DNA of 36,738 nucleotides from Alphaproteobacteria bacterium 65-37 (GTDB taxonomy: Bacteria; Pseudomonadota; Alphaproteobacteria; Reyranellales; Reyranellaceae). Position numbers and translations under genes: made by a program. Where the stretch lies: the NCBI GenBank assembly GCA_001897995.1, contig MKRV01000045.1, positions 1 to 36,738 of the forward strand, written 5' to 3'. This document shows, piece after piece, positions 25,518 to 34,096 of the stretch (within the stretch, counting starts at the first letter, position 1; the number at the start of each line of letters is the position of its first letter). The notes under the pieces were generated by a model. It was not told the origin of the DNA. It saw only the letters and a list, made by a program, of their open reading frames with translations, and searched no databases.

Positions 25518-26335
25518 AGCCGCCCTCCTCCTTTGCCAGTGCCGAGATAGGCTTCGATCACCTTGGGATCGCGTTGGACCTCTTCGGGGGTTCCCGCCGC
25601 GATCCGACGACCGCGGTCGAGCACCACGACGCGATCGGAGATATCCATGACGACGCCCATGTCGTGCTCGATCAGCACGACGGTGACCCCACGCTCCTGA
25701 TTCACGTCGAGGACATAGCGCGCCATGTCCTCCTTCTCGTCCTGGTTCATGCCGCCCATCGGCTCGTCGAGTAGAAGCACCTTGGGCTCCAGCGCCAGGG
25801 CCCGGCCGAGCTCGACCCGCTTGCGAAGGCCATAGGCAAGTGCTGCCGTCGGCTGCTTGCGCAAATCCTGGAGCTTCAAGAACTCGATGATCTCCTCGAT
25901 CGCCTCGCGATGGGCAATGTCCTCCTTTTGCGCCATTCCCCAGTAGATGACGCTCGACAGGACCCCGGCTTTCATCCGCACGTGCCGGCCGAGCATCAGG
26001 TTGTCGAGGACGGTGAGCCCGCTGAAGAGCGCGATGTTCTGGAAGGTGCGAGCGATGCCGAGCGCGGCAATGTCGCTCGGCTTGCGCTGGGTGATGTCCT
26101 GTCCTTCGAGAAGAACACGGCCGGTATCGGGCTTGTAGAAGCCCGAAATCATGTTCAAGAGCGATGTCTTTCCCGCACCGTTGGGACCGATGATGGAGAG
26201 GATACCGCCACGTGGAACTTCGAGGGAAACGTCCTGCACAGCCGTGACGCCGCCGAATCTCTTCGACACGCCTTCGACCACGAGTTGATTGTCGCCCTCA
26301 CGCGCGGCCAAGCGCTGGGCGGACGTCCCCACCAT
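25514..26335 (-). CDS. livG: Branched-chain-type ABC transporter ATPase (LivG)
   Basis: The first ATPase of the Liv-type importer, 273 residues. Walker A GPNGAGKT is at 50-57. GIARTFQNIALFSGLTVLDNLMLGRH identifies LivG. The signature region reads LAYGLRKRVELGRAL, where most LivG have LSYGQ, a mild variation. Walker B is KVLLLDEPMGGMN. ATG 26335 has the ribosome site agggagg just upstream, making this the first gene of the operon. It is divergent from the hydrolase gene at 26430, with 94 bp between starts. Confidence 0.94.
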   Translation of the reverse strand: MVGTSAQRLAAREGDNQLVVEGVSKRFGGVTAVQDVSLEVPRGGILSIIGPNGAGKTSLLNMISGFYKPDTGRVLLEGQDITQRKPSDIAALGIARTFQNIALFSGLTVLDNLMLGRHVRMKAGVLSSVIYWGMAQKEDIAHREAIEEIIEFLKLQDLRKQPTAALAYGLRKRVELGRALALEPKVLLLDEPMGGMNQDEKEDMARYVLDVNQERGVTVVLIEHDMGVVMDISDRVVVLDRGRRIAAGTPEEVQRDPKVIEAYLGTGKGGGRL

Positions 26336-26429
26336 GAACCCTCCCTAAACTCGAACCTCTTGTTCCCTTATGATTACTGGCATCATGCAGGTTCCGTAGA
26401 ACGGACGCAACACGTAGGGAGTTTGGCTC

Positions 26430-27284
26430 ATGCCCCGTCACATCGTCTGTCTGACCTTCGACCACGACCATGTTTCCGGTCTGATCGCTCGCGGCATGAC
26501 TTCGCCCACGGCCATTTCGCGCGGGGAATACGATATCGTCGTCATTCCCCGCCTGGTCACCTTATTGCAACGCTATGGCATCAAGGCGACGTTCTTCACG
26601 CCCGGCCACACAATCGACAGCACTCCGGCGGCCGTCACCCCCTATGTCGAGGCGGGTCACGAACTCGCTCACCACGGCTGGACCCACCGCCTGCCCGTCA
26701 ACCTCACGCGCGATGAAGAAGAGGAAGAGATCGTTCGCGGCAACGAGTCGATCCAGCGCATCAGCGGGCGGAAGGCACGCGGTTATCGCTCGCCGGCCTG
26801 GGATCTCTCGCCCCACTCCATCGACCTGCTGTTGAAGCACGGCATCCAGTACGACAGCTCACTGATGGGCAACGACTACGATTGCTACTTCGCCCGCCAG
26901 GGCGACGTCGCCGAGCTGATGAAGCCCCTGGTTCGCGGTCGCGAGACGGCCCTGGTCGAGATGCCGATCTCCTGGTCGCTCGACGATTTTCCTGTCTTCG
27001 AATATATGCGCCTGCCCAATGGCTCGGTGCAGCAGGGCCTGATGAACGCGACGGGCGTCCTGGAGAATTTCGTCGACGACTTCACCTACATGACCCGGGT
27101 CTGCGACTACGGCATCCTCACCTATACCTTCCATCCGCATGTCATCGGCCGCGGCCATCGCATGATGATGCTGGAGCGGCTGATCCAGCGCCTGATCGAG
27201 GGCGGTGCCGTGTTCATGACCATGGAGGCCGCCATGCAGGACTGGCTGGCGCAGCGTCGCGGCGCGGCCAAGGCCGCCGAGTGA
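26430..27284 (+). CDS. NodB-fold (CE4/PuuE-like) hydrolase
   Basis: A cytosolic 284-residue metal-dependent amidohydrolase of the polysaccharide-deacetylase superfamily. TFDHDH (9-14) carries the metal-binding Asp, and HHGWTH (81-86) supplies the His pair. LKHGIQYDSSLMGND, LVEMPISWSLDDFP and TYTFHPHVIGRG match the subgroup of Helicobacter PgdA, PuuE-type allantoinase and cyclic imidases. There is no signal peptide, so a small soluble amide or imide is a likelier substrate than cell-wall glycan. The start ATG 26430 has the ribosome site aggga about 9 bases upstream. The gene is divergent from livG and converges on the DehI-like gene (1 bp between stops). Confidence 0.87.
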   Translation: MPRHIVCLTFDHDHVSGLIARGMTSPTAISRGEYDIVVIPRLVTLLQRYGIKATFFTPGHTIDSTPAAVTPYVEAGHELAHHGWTHRLPVNLTRDEEEEEIVRGNESIQRISGRKARGYRSPAWDLSPHSIDLLLKHGIQYDSSLMGNDYDCYFARQGDVAELMKPLVRGRETALVEMPISWSLDDFPVFEYMRLPNGSVQQGLMNATGVLENFVDDFTYMTRVCDYGILTYTFHPHVIGRGHRMMMLERLIQRLIEGGAVFMTMEAAMQDWLAQRRGAAKAAE

Positions 27285-27285
27285 T

Positions 27286-28077
27286 CTACTGCAGCGAACC
27301 GCGCGCTGTCCGGACGGCCCGGCAGATGGTGACCATCTTGCCGATGGCGTGATCGACGAAGGCCTGCACGCCCGTCTCGATCTTGGTCGCCAGTTTGGGC
27401 TGCGGTGCGGCGATGGCGCGTGCCAGAACGGCCGCCTGTGCCGCTGCCGCCGCCCGGTTTGCCGCAATGGCGCGATCGAGCGAGCCATTCGCCTGGACCG
27501 GCGCCAGGCTCGCTTCGAGTTGCTCGAGGAAGGCCGGCGCATGGGCCAGGTGGCGATACATGCTTGCCAGGATCAGGGGCTGCGGCCGGTCACCGAACCT
27601 GTTCAGCCGCAGGACCCGCTGCCAGGTCTCCGGCGTCACATCTTCCTCGGCCGCCAGTTTCGGCAAAGCGACGTCCGGCGGCGACAGACGTGGACCGGCA
27701 GCCGGCTCGCCGACTGCAGCGGCTTCGCCGCGCAGCCAAGTGGCGAGCGCCCCCAAGGCGAAAAGATTGATCGTGTTCGAATGGTCGTAGCTTGCGAGGA
27801 CCGCATCGACACTGGCCGGCTGGTCAGCCGCCAGCCCTTCCAGCCGCGGAAGGATCATGCTCTCCCGAAACCGGACGGCAGCCGTGTCGGCCATTCCTTG
27901 CTGGTAGAGCGGCTTTACGACCGACCAGGCCCATGGCAAGGCGCCGTCCAGGGTCGCCAAATGACGCCAGACGAGGTTGACCACCCTGACGCCCACCGTG
28001 GCGCGGATATCGGCAAAGAGCTCGGCGACCTCGCCCGTGGCCGCCGCCTCGGCGACGGCCGGAAACGGATCGTTCAC
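27286..28077 (-). CDS. DehI-like (2-haloacid dehalogenase type I fold) protein
   Basis: A mostly helical 263-residue protein. The N-terminal pattern ATGEVAELFADIRATVGV and RHLATLDGALPWAW strongly recalls DehI, a group I 2-haloacid dehalogenase made of two similar repeats. A second, related half lies after about residue 140, with FGDRPQP holding Asp163 near the place of the DehI catalytic Asp. Family members are often annotated as halocarboxylic acid dehydrogenase/DehI, but few have been tested. The start is GTG 28077, overlapping the PhyH gene by 4 bp (GTGA), so it is translationally coupled. It may dehalogenate or may bind another small acid. The call is by memory of the DehI sequence. Confidence 0.6.
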   Translation of the reverse strand: MNDPFPAVAEAAATGEVAELFADIRATVGVRVVNLVWRHLATLDGALPWAWSVVKPLYQQGMADTAAVRFRESMILPRLEGLAADQPASVDAVLASYDHSNTINLFALGALATWLRGEAAAVGEPAAGPRLSPPDVALPKLAAEEDVTPETWQRVLRLNRFGDRPQPLILASMYRHLAHAPAFLEQLEASLAPVQANGSLDRAIAANRAAAAAQAAVLARAIAAPQPKLATKIETGVQAFVDHAIGKMVTICRAVRTARGSLQ

Positions 28078-28955
28078 TCGGCGGCCTGCTTGGAATCCTG
28101 TCCCAGCACGGTGAAGAAGGAGGCCGTTTTCGGCTGCTTGGGCAGCTCGACCAGCCCTTCCTTCAGGCGGGCGAAACGGGCCTCCTTGCCGCGCACGATG
28201 CGGCCCTCGTTCAGGCTGGGCATCGGGTTGCGGGCGATCGGCACGGCGTCGGCCGCGGTGTAGACACAGATATAGAGCCCCCGCGACTTGTCGGCGCCGT
28301 TGGCGGCCGAGCCGTGCAGCAGGCGGGTGTGCATCAGGCAGACGCTGCCGGCCTTGCCGAGGCAGGGCAGCGACTGGTCCAGCGCCTTCTTTTCCTCATC
28401 GGGCGCGACGGCGCCGGTGAATTTCTCGCCGTCGAACAGCGACAGGACCGGCCCCTTGTGCGAGCCCGGCACCACGGTGAGGCAGCCGTTGTTCTGGTCG
28501 ACATCGTCAAGGAACAGCAGCGCCGTCACGATGTCGTCGTTGGTGTGCGGCGTATAGGCGAAGTCCTGATGGTAGTTGACCTCGGTCTTCGCTCCCGAAA
28601 GCTTGAGGTTGATCTTGCAGTGGTGGAACTTGACGTCCGGACCGATCAGGTCGGCCACCATGTCGACCATGCGCGACTCGAGCATGACTTCGCGATAGGC
28701 ATCGGAGATGTCCGAGGGATTGTTGATGCGGCGCAGCGCCGGCTTGGCGGCCGAGTGTTCGGCCCCCATGTCGAAGCGTGGCCGACCGTCGACCGTGGGC
28801 GGGCCGAACGGCGCGCTGTGTGCCCGGCTCGCCTCCACCCAGCCCGCGATCTCGCCGTTCAGTGCGGCGAGCTGGGCCGGTGTGACAGCGTCCTCGACCA
28901 TGAGGTAGCCGTCACGCCAGAACGCATCTCGTTGTTCCTGTGTCAGCCCCTTCAT
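28074..28955 (-). CDS. Phytanoyl-CoA dioxygenase (PhyH) family protein
   Basis: A cytoplasmic Fe(II)/2-oxoglutarate oxygenase of 293 residues. The iron triad appears as His129-x-Asp131 in NYHQDFAYTPH and His214 in RLLHGSAANG; Arg225 (SRGLY) probably holds 2-oxoglutarate. CLTVVPGSHKGPVLSLF is typical of PhyH relatives that oxidise small molecules or CoA esters. ATG 28955 is used. It follows the CoA transferase gene by 15 bp and overlaps the DehI-like gene, so the three form a tight set, probably serving one pathway. The substrate is unknown. Confidence 0.9.
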   Translation of the reverse strand: MKGLTQEQRDAFWRDGYLMVEDAVTPAQLAALNGEIAGWVEASRAHSAPFGPPTVDGRPRFDMGAEHSAAKPALRRINNPSDISDAYREVMLESRMVDMVADLIGPDVKFHHCKINLKLSGAKTEVNYHQDFAYTPHTNDDIVTALLFLDDVDQNNGCLTVVPGSHKGPVLSLFDGEKFTGAVAPDEEKKALDQSLPCLGKAGSVCLMHTRLLHGSAANGADKSRGLYICVYTAADAVPIARNPMPSLNEGRIVRGKEARFARLKEGLVELPKQPKTASFFTVLGQDSKQAAE

Positions 28956-28970
28956 GGTCGTCTCCTCCCG

Positions 28971-30149
28971 TTAGACGACGCCTCGCTTGCGGAAATCGGC
29001 GATTGCGGCGGCGTCGTAGCCGAACTCCTTCAGGATGGCGTCGGTATGCTCGCCCTGCTCGGGCGTGGCCGACTTCATCTCAAAAGGCGTGCGGCTCATG
29101 TTGATGGCCTGGCCGATCACCTCGATGTCGCCCAGCTTGGGGGACTTCACGGGGTGGGCCATCTTGAGATGTTTGACCTGCGGGTCGTCGAACATCTCGT
29201 CCATCTTGTAGATCGGGCCGGCCGGGACGCCGGCCTTGTTGAGCTTCTCGACCAATTCGGCGCTCGTGTAGGCGGCGACCCGCTTGTCGATCTCCGCATT
29301 CAGGGCATCGCGATTCTTGGCGCGTGCCTTGTCGGTGCTGAAGCGCTCGTCGGTCATCAGCTCAGGTGCGGCGACGCACTCGCAGAAGCGCTTGTAGATA
29401 TGGCCGCCGGACGCCGCGATGTTGATGTAACCGTCCTTGGTCTTGAAGACGCCGGTCGGGATCGAGGTCGGGTGATTGTTGCCGGCCTGGCCGGGAACGT
29501 CCTTGGCGAGCGTCCAGCGCGCCGCCTGGAAGTCGCACATGGAAATCATCGCCTGCAGCAGCGAGGTCGAGATCCACTGGCCCTGCCCCGAGGTTTCGCG
29601 CTCCAGCAGCGCCGTCAGGATGCCGATGGCGCAGTGCAGGCCGGCGCCGACATCGGCGACCGCGATGCCCGCCCGGACCGGCCCCTGCCCCGGCATGCCG
29701 GTGACCCACATCAGCCCGCCCATGCCTTGGGCGATCTGGTCGAAGCCCGCACGCTCGGCATAGGGACCGTCCTGGCCGAAGCCCGAGATCGATCCCAGGA
29801 TGATGCGCGGATTGACCTTCTTCAGGCTCTCGTAGTCGATGCCGAGCCGGAACTTCACGTCGGCGCGATAGTTCTCCACGACGACGTCGGCCTTTTCGAC
29901 CATCTTCATGAAGACGGCCCGGCCGTCCGGCTCCTTGAGGTTGAGCGTCACCGACCGCTTGTTGCGGTGCAGGTTCTGGAAGTCCGGCCCATGGCGCGGC
30001 CCTCCCATGTCCATCTCGCCGGCCGACGGCGGCATCTCGACCTTGATGCAATTGGCCCCCCAGTCCGCCAGGTAGCGGACGGCGGTCGGACCGGCGCGCA
30101 CGCGCGTCAGGTCGAGGACGGTGAAGCGGGCAAGCGGTCCAGCGGTCAT
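28971..30149 (-). CDS. Family III CoA transferase (CaiB/BaiF)
   Basis: A 392-residue enzyme that moves CoA between carboxylic acids through a glutamyl/aspartyl-CoA intermediate. VLDLTRVRAGPTAVRYLADWGA (11-32), IKVEMPPSAGE, VVENYRADV and ERAGFDQIAQGMGGLM, with the probable catalytic Asp137, are clear family signs. SGQGQWISTSLLQAMI follows. ATG 30149 is used. It lies 22 bp after the ABC ATPase and 15 bp before PhyH, so import, CoA activation and oxidation look coupled. The acid it activates cannot be read. Confidence 0.93.
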   Translation of the reverse strand: MTAGPLARFTVLDLTRVRAGPTAVRYLADWGANCIKVEMPPSAGEMDMGGPRHGPDFQNLHRNKRSVTLNLKEPDGRAVFMKMVEKADVVVENYRADVKFRLGIDYESLKKVNPRIILGSISGFGQDGPYAERAGFDQIAQGMGGLMWVTGMPGQGPVRAGIAVADVGAGLHCAIGILTALLERETSGQGQWISTSLLQAMISMCDFQAARWTLAKDVPGQAGNNHPTSIPTGVFKTKDGYINIAASGGHIYKRFCECVAAPELMTDERFSTDKARAKNRDALNAEIDKRVAAYTSAELVEKLNKAGVPAGPIYKMDEMFDDPQVKHLKMAHPVKSPKLGDIEVIGQAINMSRTPFEMKSATPEQGEHTDAILKEFGYDAAAIADFRKRGVV

Positions 30150-30171
30150 GCTCTCACTCTACGTTGGGCGA

Positions 30172-31233
30172 CTATTCGACCCGTACCATGGCGGCAGGAT
30201 CGATCTCCAGCCAGACCCGACTGCCGACCTCGAATACCTGACTGGGACTGGTCGAAACGCGGACCGGCTTGGTCCCGGCCAGCGGGCGGACCTGGTAATC
30301 CCAATATTCTCCGAGATAGGAGCGGCTGGAAATCTCCGATTCGACGGCCAGCGCCTGGCCGGAAGGCTGGCGGGTCGTGAGGCCGATGGCCTGCGGGCGC
30401 AGCGAATAGAGCAAGGCACCGCTGCCGTTCACGCCTTCGAGGGAGCCGGCCTTGGCGGCGAAACCGTCGAACCGGACCTCGCCGGCTTCGTGGCGGCCTT
30501 CCAGGAAGTTGGTGCGGCCGATGAAGCCTGCCACGAACCGGCTCCTCGGCCGGCCGTAGAGGGTGTGCGGCGGGTCGATCTGCTCGATCTTGCCCTTGTT
30601 CATGACCACGATCCGGTCCGACGTCACCATGGCCTCGGACTGGTCGTGCGTGACATAGACCGTGGTGATCTTGAACTCGTCATGCAGCCGGCGGATCTCG
30701 AACCGCATCTCCTCGCGCAGATTAGCGTCGAGATTGCTGAGCGGCTCGTCGAGCAGCAGCACTTCGGGTTCGACCACGATGGCGCGCGCCAGGGCCACGC
30801 GCTGCTGCTGGCCGCCCGACAGCTCGGCCGGATAGCGGCCCTTGAGGTTGCGCATCTGGACCACGTCCAGGATCTTGTCGACGCGCCGGTCGATCTCGGC
30901 CCGCGACAGCTTGCGGATCTGCAGGCCGAAGCCGACATTCTCGCCCACCGTCATGTTCGGCCAGATCGCGTAGCTCTGGAAGATCATCGACATGCGCCGA
31001 TGCTCCGGCGGCACGACGTGGCCGGCCGAGGAGATCTGCTTGCCGTCCATCTCGATGGTGCCGGCCGTCGGCGGCATGAAACCGGCGATCATGCGCAAGG
31101 TCGTGGTCTTGCCGCAGCCCGACGGGCCCAGCAGCGAGACGAACTCTCCCTTCGCCAGCTCGAGCGAGAAATCGGCGACCGCATCGAAGCTGCCATAGCG
31201 CTTGACGACGTTCTTCAGGACCAGCTTGCTCAT
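30172..31233 (-). CDS. ABC transporter ATPase, FbpC/PotA-like
   Basis: A 353-residue ATPase with a C-terminal TOBE-type regulatory region. Walker A GPSGCGKT is at 36-43, the LSGGQ signature at 138-142 and the LLLDEP Walker B at 159-164. VVPPEHRRMSMIFQSYAIWPNMTV matches the Fbp/Pot class that drives imports of metal, polyamine, phosphonate or other solutes. ATG 31233 overlaps the permease stop by 4 bp (ATGA). It is in the group binding protein, fused permease, ATPase and CoA transferase. Confidence 0.94.
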   Translation of the reverse strand: MSKLVLKNVVKRYGSFDAVADFSLELAKGEFVSLLGPSGCGKTTTLRMIAGFMPPTAGTIEMDGKQISSAGHVVPPEHRRMSMIFQSYAIWPNMTVGENVGFGLQIRKLSRAEIDRRVDKILDVVQMRNLKGRYPAELSGGQQQRVALARAIVVEPEVLLLDEPLSNLDANLREEMRFEIRRLHDEFKITTVYVTHDQSEAMVTSDRIVVMNKGKIEQIDPPHTLYGRPRSRFVAGFIGRTNFLEGRHEAGEVRFDGFAAKAGSLEGVNGSGALLYSLRPQAIGLTTRQPSGQALAVESEISSRSYLGEYWDYQVRPLAGTKPVRVSTSPSQVFEVGSRVWLEIDPAAMVRVE

Positions 31234-32963
31234 GTCGCGTTGCGCCTCAGCATGAAATCACGGCCAAGCGCCTTCTGCCCGACCCACAGCAGCGGCAGGG
31301 TAAGCACCTGCAGGATCAACGCCAATGCGGCGAGGCGCTCGAAATTGCCCTCCTCGCTCATGTCGAAGATCATGACCGACGCCACTTTGGTGTTGGGACC
31401 GTAGAGGAAGATCGCCGCCGACAGTTCGCGTGTGGCGGGAATGAAGATCAGGAGCCAAGCGCCCAGCAGATTGCGCTTCAGAAGGGGTGTGACGACGCGG
31501 CGGAGCGCCGTCAGCCGGCTGCCGCCCAGGACGCGGACCGCCTCCTCCATCTCTGGGTTGACGCTGCGGATCGCGGCACTTGCGTTGACATAGCCTACTG
31601 GCAGGAAGCGTGTCGTGAAGGCTAGGATCAGGATCAGGGCCGTGCCGTAAAGGGACAGCGGCGGCGGGGCATAGGCGGCGTAGAAGCCGATCGCCAGCAC
31701 CACGCCGGGGATGACAAAGGGCGCCACGCAGAGGAAACCCAGGACACCGCCGAACGGCACCAGCTTGCGGGCCACGATGTAGGCAATTCCCAGAGTGAGG
31801 AACACCGCGACCGTGGCGCTGGCGCCGGCATAGAGGAAGCTGTTCAGCACCGACTTCGCGGCCGTCGCGTGCTCGAACAGCACAAAGCGAAAGTTCTGGA
31901 GGGAGATGTTGTCCCAGGCGAAGCCACGGCCCCAGGCCTTGGCGAAGGCCGACTGGAGCAGGAAGACGTAGGGCAGGAAGACCGCGAGCGCGGCCACGAA
32001 CATGGCGTAGCCGAACACCACCCAGCGCCAGCGCCCGAGCAGGATCGGCCGCCGCTCCCCGCCCTTGCCGGTCAGGGCCACGAACCCCTTGCGGTGGGTC
32101 ATCAGGCGTTGGACCAGCACCAGCAGCACGGTGATGCCGAGCAGTGGCATGGCATAGGCCGCTGCGACTTCGACCCGGACAGGGTTGCCGAAGAACTGGA
32201 AGAGCTGTGTCGTGACGACGTTGAAGCGGGCGGGAATGGCGATCATCGCCGGCGATCCGAACAGGGCGATCGCCTCGAGGAAGCAGATGATCAGCCCGCC
32301 CAGGATGGCCGGCAACGCCAGCGGCAGGGTGACCCGCCACATCGTCCGCCAGGGCCCCGCCCCCAGGATGTTGGCGGCGTCCTCCATCTCCGACGAGACG
32401 AGTTCCAGCGCCGCCGTCGTGAAGATGAAGATGTAGGGAAAGGAATAGAGGGCGATGACCAGCGCCAGGCCCGAGAAGCTGTAGATGTTGAAAGGGCCCG
32501 CTTCCGCCCCCGTCAGCAGCGTGTAGAAGCGGTTCAGCCAGCCGGCGTTGGGGCCGGCCAGCAGAATCCAGGCGACGGCACCGGTGTAAGGCGGCGTGAT
32601 GAAGGTCGCGAGCACCAGCATGCGCGTCAGGCCGCGCCCCGGCATGTCGGTGCGGGCCACCGCCCAGGCAAGCGGAACGGCAAAGATGCCGGCCAGAAGG
32701 GCCGACACGGCGCCGAGCTTCAGGGAGTTCAGCAACGCCTCGACATAACGCGCCCGGCCGTAGGCCGTCGCATAGTTGGCGAAGGTGAACTCCCCGGTCC
32801 GTTCGGCCTGGAAGCTGGTGATGACGAGATAAATGAAAGGGCTGACGACCAGGAACAGCAGGACCGCGATGATCCCGATCCACAGCAGCCAGGTCGAATC
32901 GAAGCCGCCGGCGCGTGCAGTTCGCGCCGGCGCGGTGTCCAGGGTCGAGGCGGTCGCCGTCAC
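31230..32963 (-). CDS. ABC transporter permease, FbpB-like two-domain fusion
   Basis: A 577-residue membrane protein in which two permease units are fused, each with about six segments. Two EAA-type loops are seen: EDAANILGAGPWRTMWRV in the first half and EEAVRVLGGSRLTALRRV in the second. This is the FbpB layout. The start is GTG 32963 with a modest Arg/Ala-rich leader before the first membrane segment. The binding-protein gene ends 19 bp upstream and the ATPase start overlaps by 4 bp. The solute is set by the partner binding protein. Confidence 0.94.
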   Translation of the reverse strand: MTATASTLDTAPARTARAGGFDSTWLLWIGIIAVLLFLVVSPFIYLVITSFQAERTGEFTFANYATAYGRARYVEALLNSLKLGAVSALLAGIFAVPLAWAVARTDMPGRGLTRMLVLATFITPPYTGAVAWILLAGPNAGWLNRFYTLLTGAEAGPFNIYSFSGLALVIALYSFPYIFIFTTAALELVSSEMEDAANILGAGPWRTMWRVTLPLALPAILGGLIICFLEAIALFGSPAMIAIPARFNVVTTQLFQFFGNPVRVEVAAAYAMPLLGITVLLVLVQRLMTHRKGFVALTGKGGERRPILLGRWRWVVFGYAMFVAALAVFLPYVFLLQSAFAKAWGRGFAWDNISLQNFRFVLFEHATAAKSVLNSFLYAGASATVAVFLTLGIAYIVARKLVPFGGVLGFLCVAPFVIPGVVLAIGFYAAYAPPPLSLYGTALILILAFTTRFLPVGYVNASAAIRSVNPEMEEAVRVLGGSRLTALRRVVTPLLKRNLLGAWLLIFIPATRELSAAIFLYGPNTKVASVMIFDMSEEGNFERLAALALILQVLTLPLLWVGQKALGRDFMLRRNAT

Positions 32964-32982
32964 GTTGGTTGCCGCCCTCTTC

Positions 32983-34002
32983 TCAATTGCCGAACGTGTC
33001 GCGCCACTGCTCGATCACCTCCGGGATTCCCTTGTCCACTTCGGCGACGGTCGGCTTGATCAGCTTGACCTCACTGATCGGCTTGGCGCCCGGCGGGGCC
33101 GGCACTTCCGGCCGCATCGGGATGCCGAAGTGCTTGGCGTTGATCTTCGACGCCTCGATCGAATAGAGGTACTCCATGAAGAGCTTGGCGGCGTTGGGAT
33201 GCTTGGTGCCCTTCATGATCGCCGAGGGCGACACGATCAGCACCGCACCGTCGCTGGGATAGGACACCGCCAGCGGATTGCCGCGGGCGGCGCTGAACAA
33301 GGTCGAGCCGTCGGCGCCCGCTGCGACCTGCCGTTCGCCGGCGTTCAGGGCGGTGACGGTATCGTTGATCGAGCGTCCGATCTGCGGCTTGTTCTTCTCG
33401 AGCTTGTCGAAATACTGCCAGCCGTAGAGCTTCTTCATCGACAGGACCCAGGTGCCGACATAGCCGGAGAAGCCGGGATGGCCGGTCGAGACCTTACCCT
33501 TCCACTTGATGTCGAGCAGGTCTTCCCACTTCTTGGGGGCGTCCTCGGGCTTCACCTTCGAGGTGTTGTAGGTCAGCACGACGAGGCCGGCTGCCGTCGG
33601 ATGGTAGAAGCCGTCGGCGTCGAAATTCTGGAAGGTCGGTACGATCTTGGGGGGCGTCTCGGGAATGTACTTCTCGAAGCGGCCCTCGGCCTTCAGGCGG
33701 GCATAATGGCCGAGATCGGTCGACGAGAAGACGTCGCAGATCGTCTGGTTGTTCTTGATGTCCTGCAGCAGGCGCTGATAGGCGACCTGCGCCGTCGTGC
33801 GCACGACATTGACCTTCACGCCGTACATCTCGGTGAAGCCGCGCCCCAGATCCTCTGCGCCCTCGGACGTGTAATGGGCCACGTACCAGGTGATCTCGCC
33901 TTCCTTCTTGGCCGCTTCGGCAAGTGCGTTGATGTCGGCGCGTGCCGTGACAGGCAATATGGCCAGCGCAAAGACGAGCGCGAGGCGTCCCAACCCCTTC
34001 AT
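32983..34002 (-). CDS. ABC transporter binding protein, family 1 (FbpA-like, non-iron)
   Basis: A 339-residue periplasmic protein. ATG 34002 has an excellent ribosome site, ggaggaa, and opens a signal peptide cut near Ala22 (ARA-D). The mature part has ITWYVAHYTSEGAEDLGRGF, CDVFSSTDLGHYARL, WEDLLDIKWKGKVS and YPSDGAVLIVSPSAI, typical of FbpA/PotD-type proteins. The adjacent-Tyr iron site of FbpA is missing: the matching region (225-240) reads QVAAGADGSTLFSAAR. So iron is unlikely and another anion or organic solute is inferred. It is divergent from the methyltransferase gene with 94 bp between starts. Confidence 0.9.
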   Translation of the reverse strand: MKGLGRLALVFALAILPVTARADINALAEAAKKEGEITWYVAHYTSEGAEDLGRGFTEMYGVKVNVVRTTAQVAYQRLLQDIKNNQTICDVFSSTDLGHYARLKAEGRFEKYIPETPPKIVPTFQNFDADGFYHPTAAGLVVLTYNTSKVKPEDAPKKWEDLLDIKWKGKVSTGHPGFSGYVGTWVLSMKKLYGWQYFDKLEKNKPQIGRSINDTVTALNAGERQVAAGADGSTLFSAARGNPLAVSYPSDGAVLIVSPSAIMKGTKHPNAAKLFMEYLYSIEASKINAKHFGIPMRPEVPAPPGAKPISEVKLIKPTVAEVDKGIPEVIEQWRDTFGN

Positions 34003-34096
34003 GAGTTCCTCCCGGATGACTGCTTCATTGGTGTTGAAGTGGGATACGATCACACACCGAGCCACGCAACAAGCATTTGAGACAAAGAGAACGCGC

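Noticed and set aside
26430..27284. Cell-wall polysaccharide deacetylase
   Set aside because: No signal peptide or membrane anchor, and the closest remembered subgroup contains enzymes acting on small cyclic amides.
28314..30380. 688-codon plus-strand open frame
   Set aside because: Antisense to the PhyH, CoA transferase and ATPase genes; composition typical of a shadow frame.
32983..34002. Iron(III) transporter label for the FbpABC-like genes
   Set aside because: The binding protein lacks the adjacent tyrosines of FbpA and the operon contains acid-catabolism genes.
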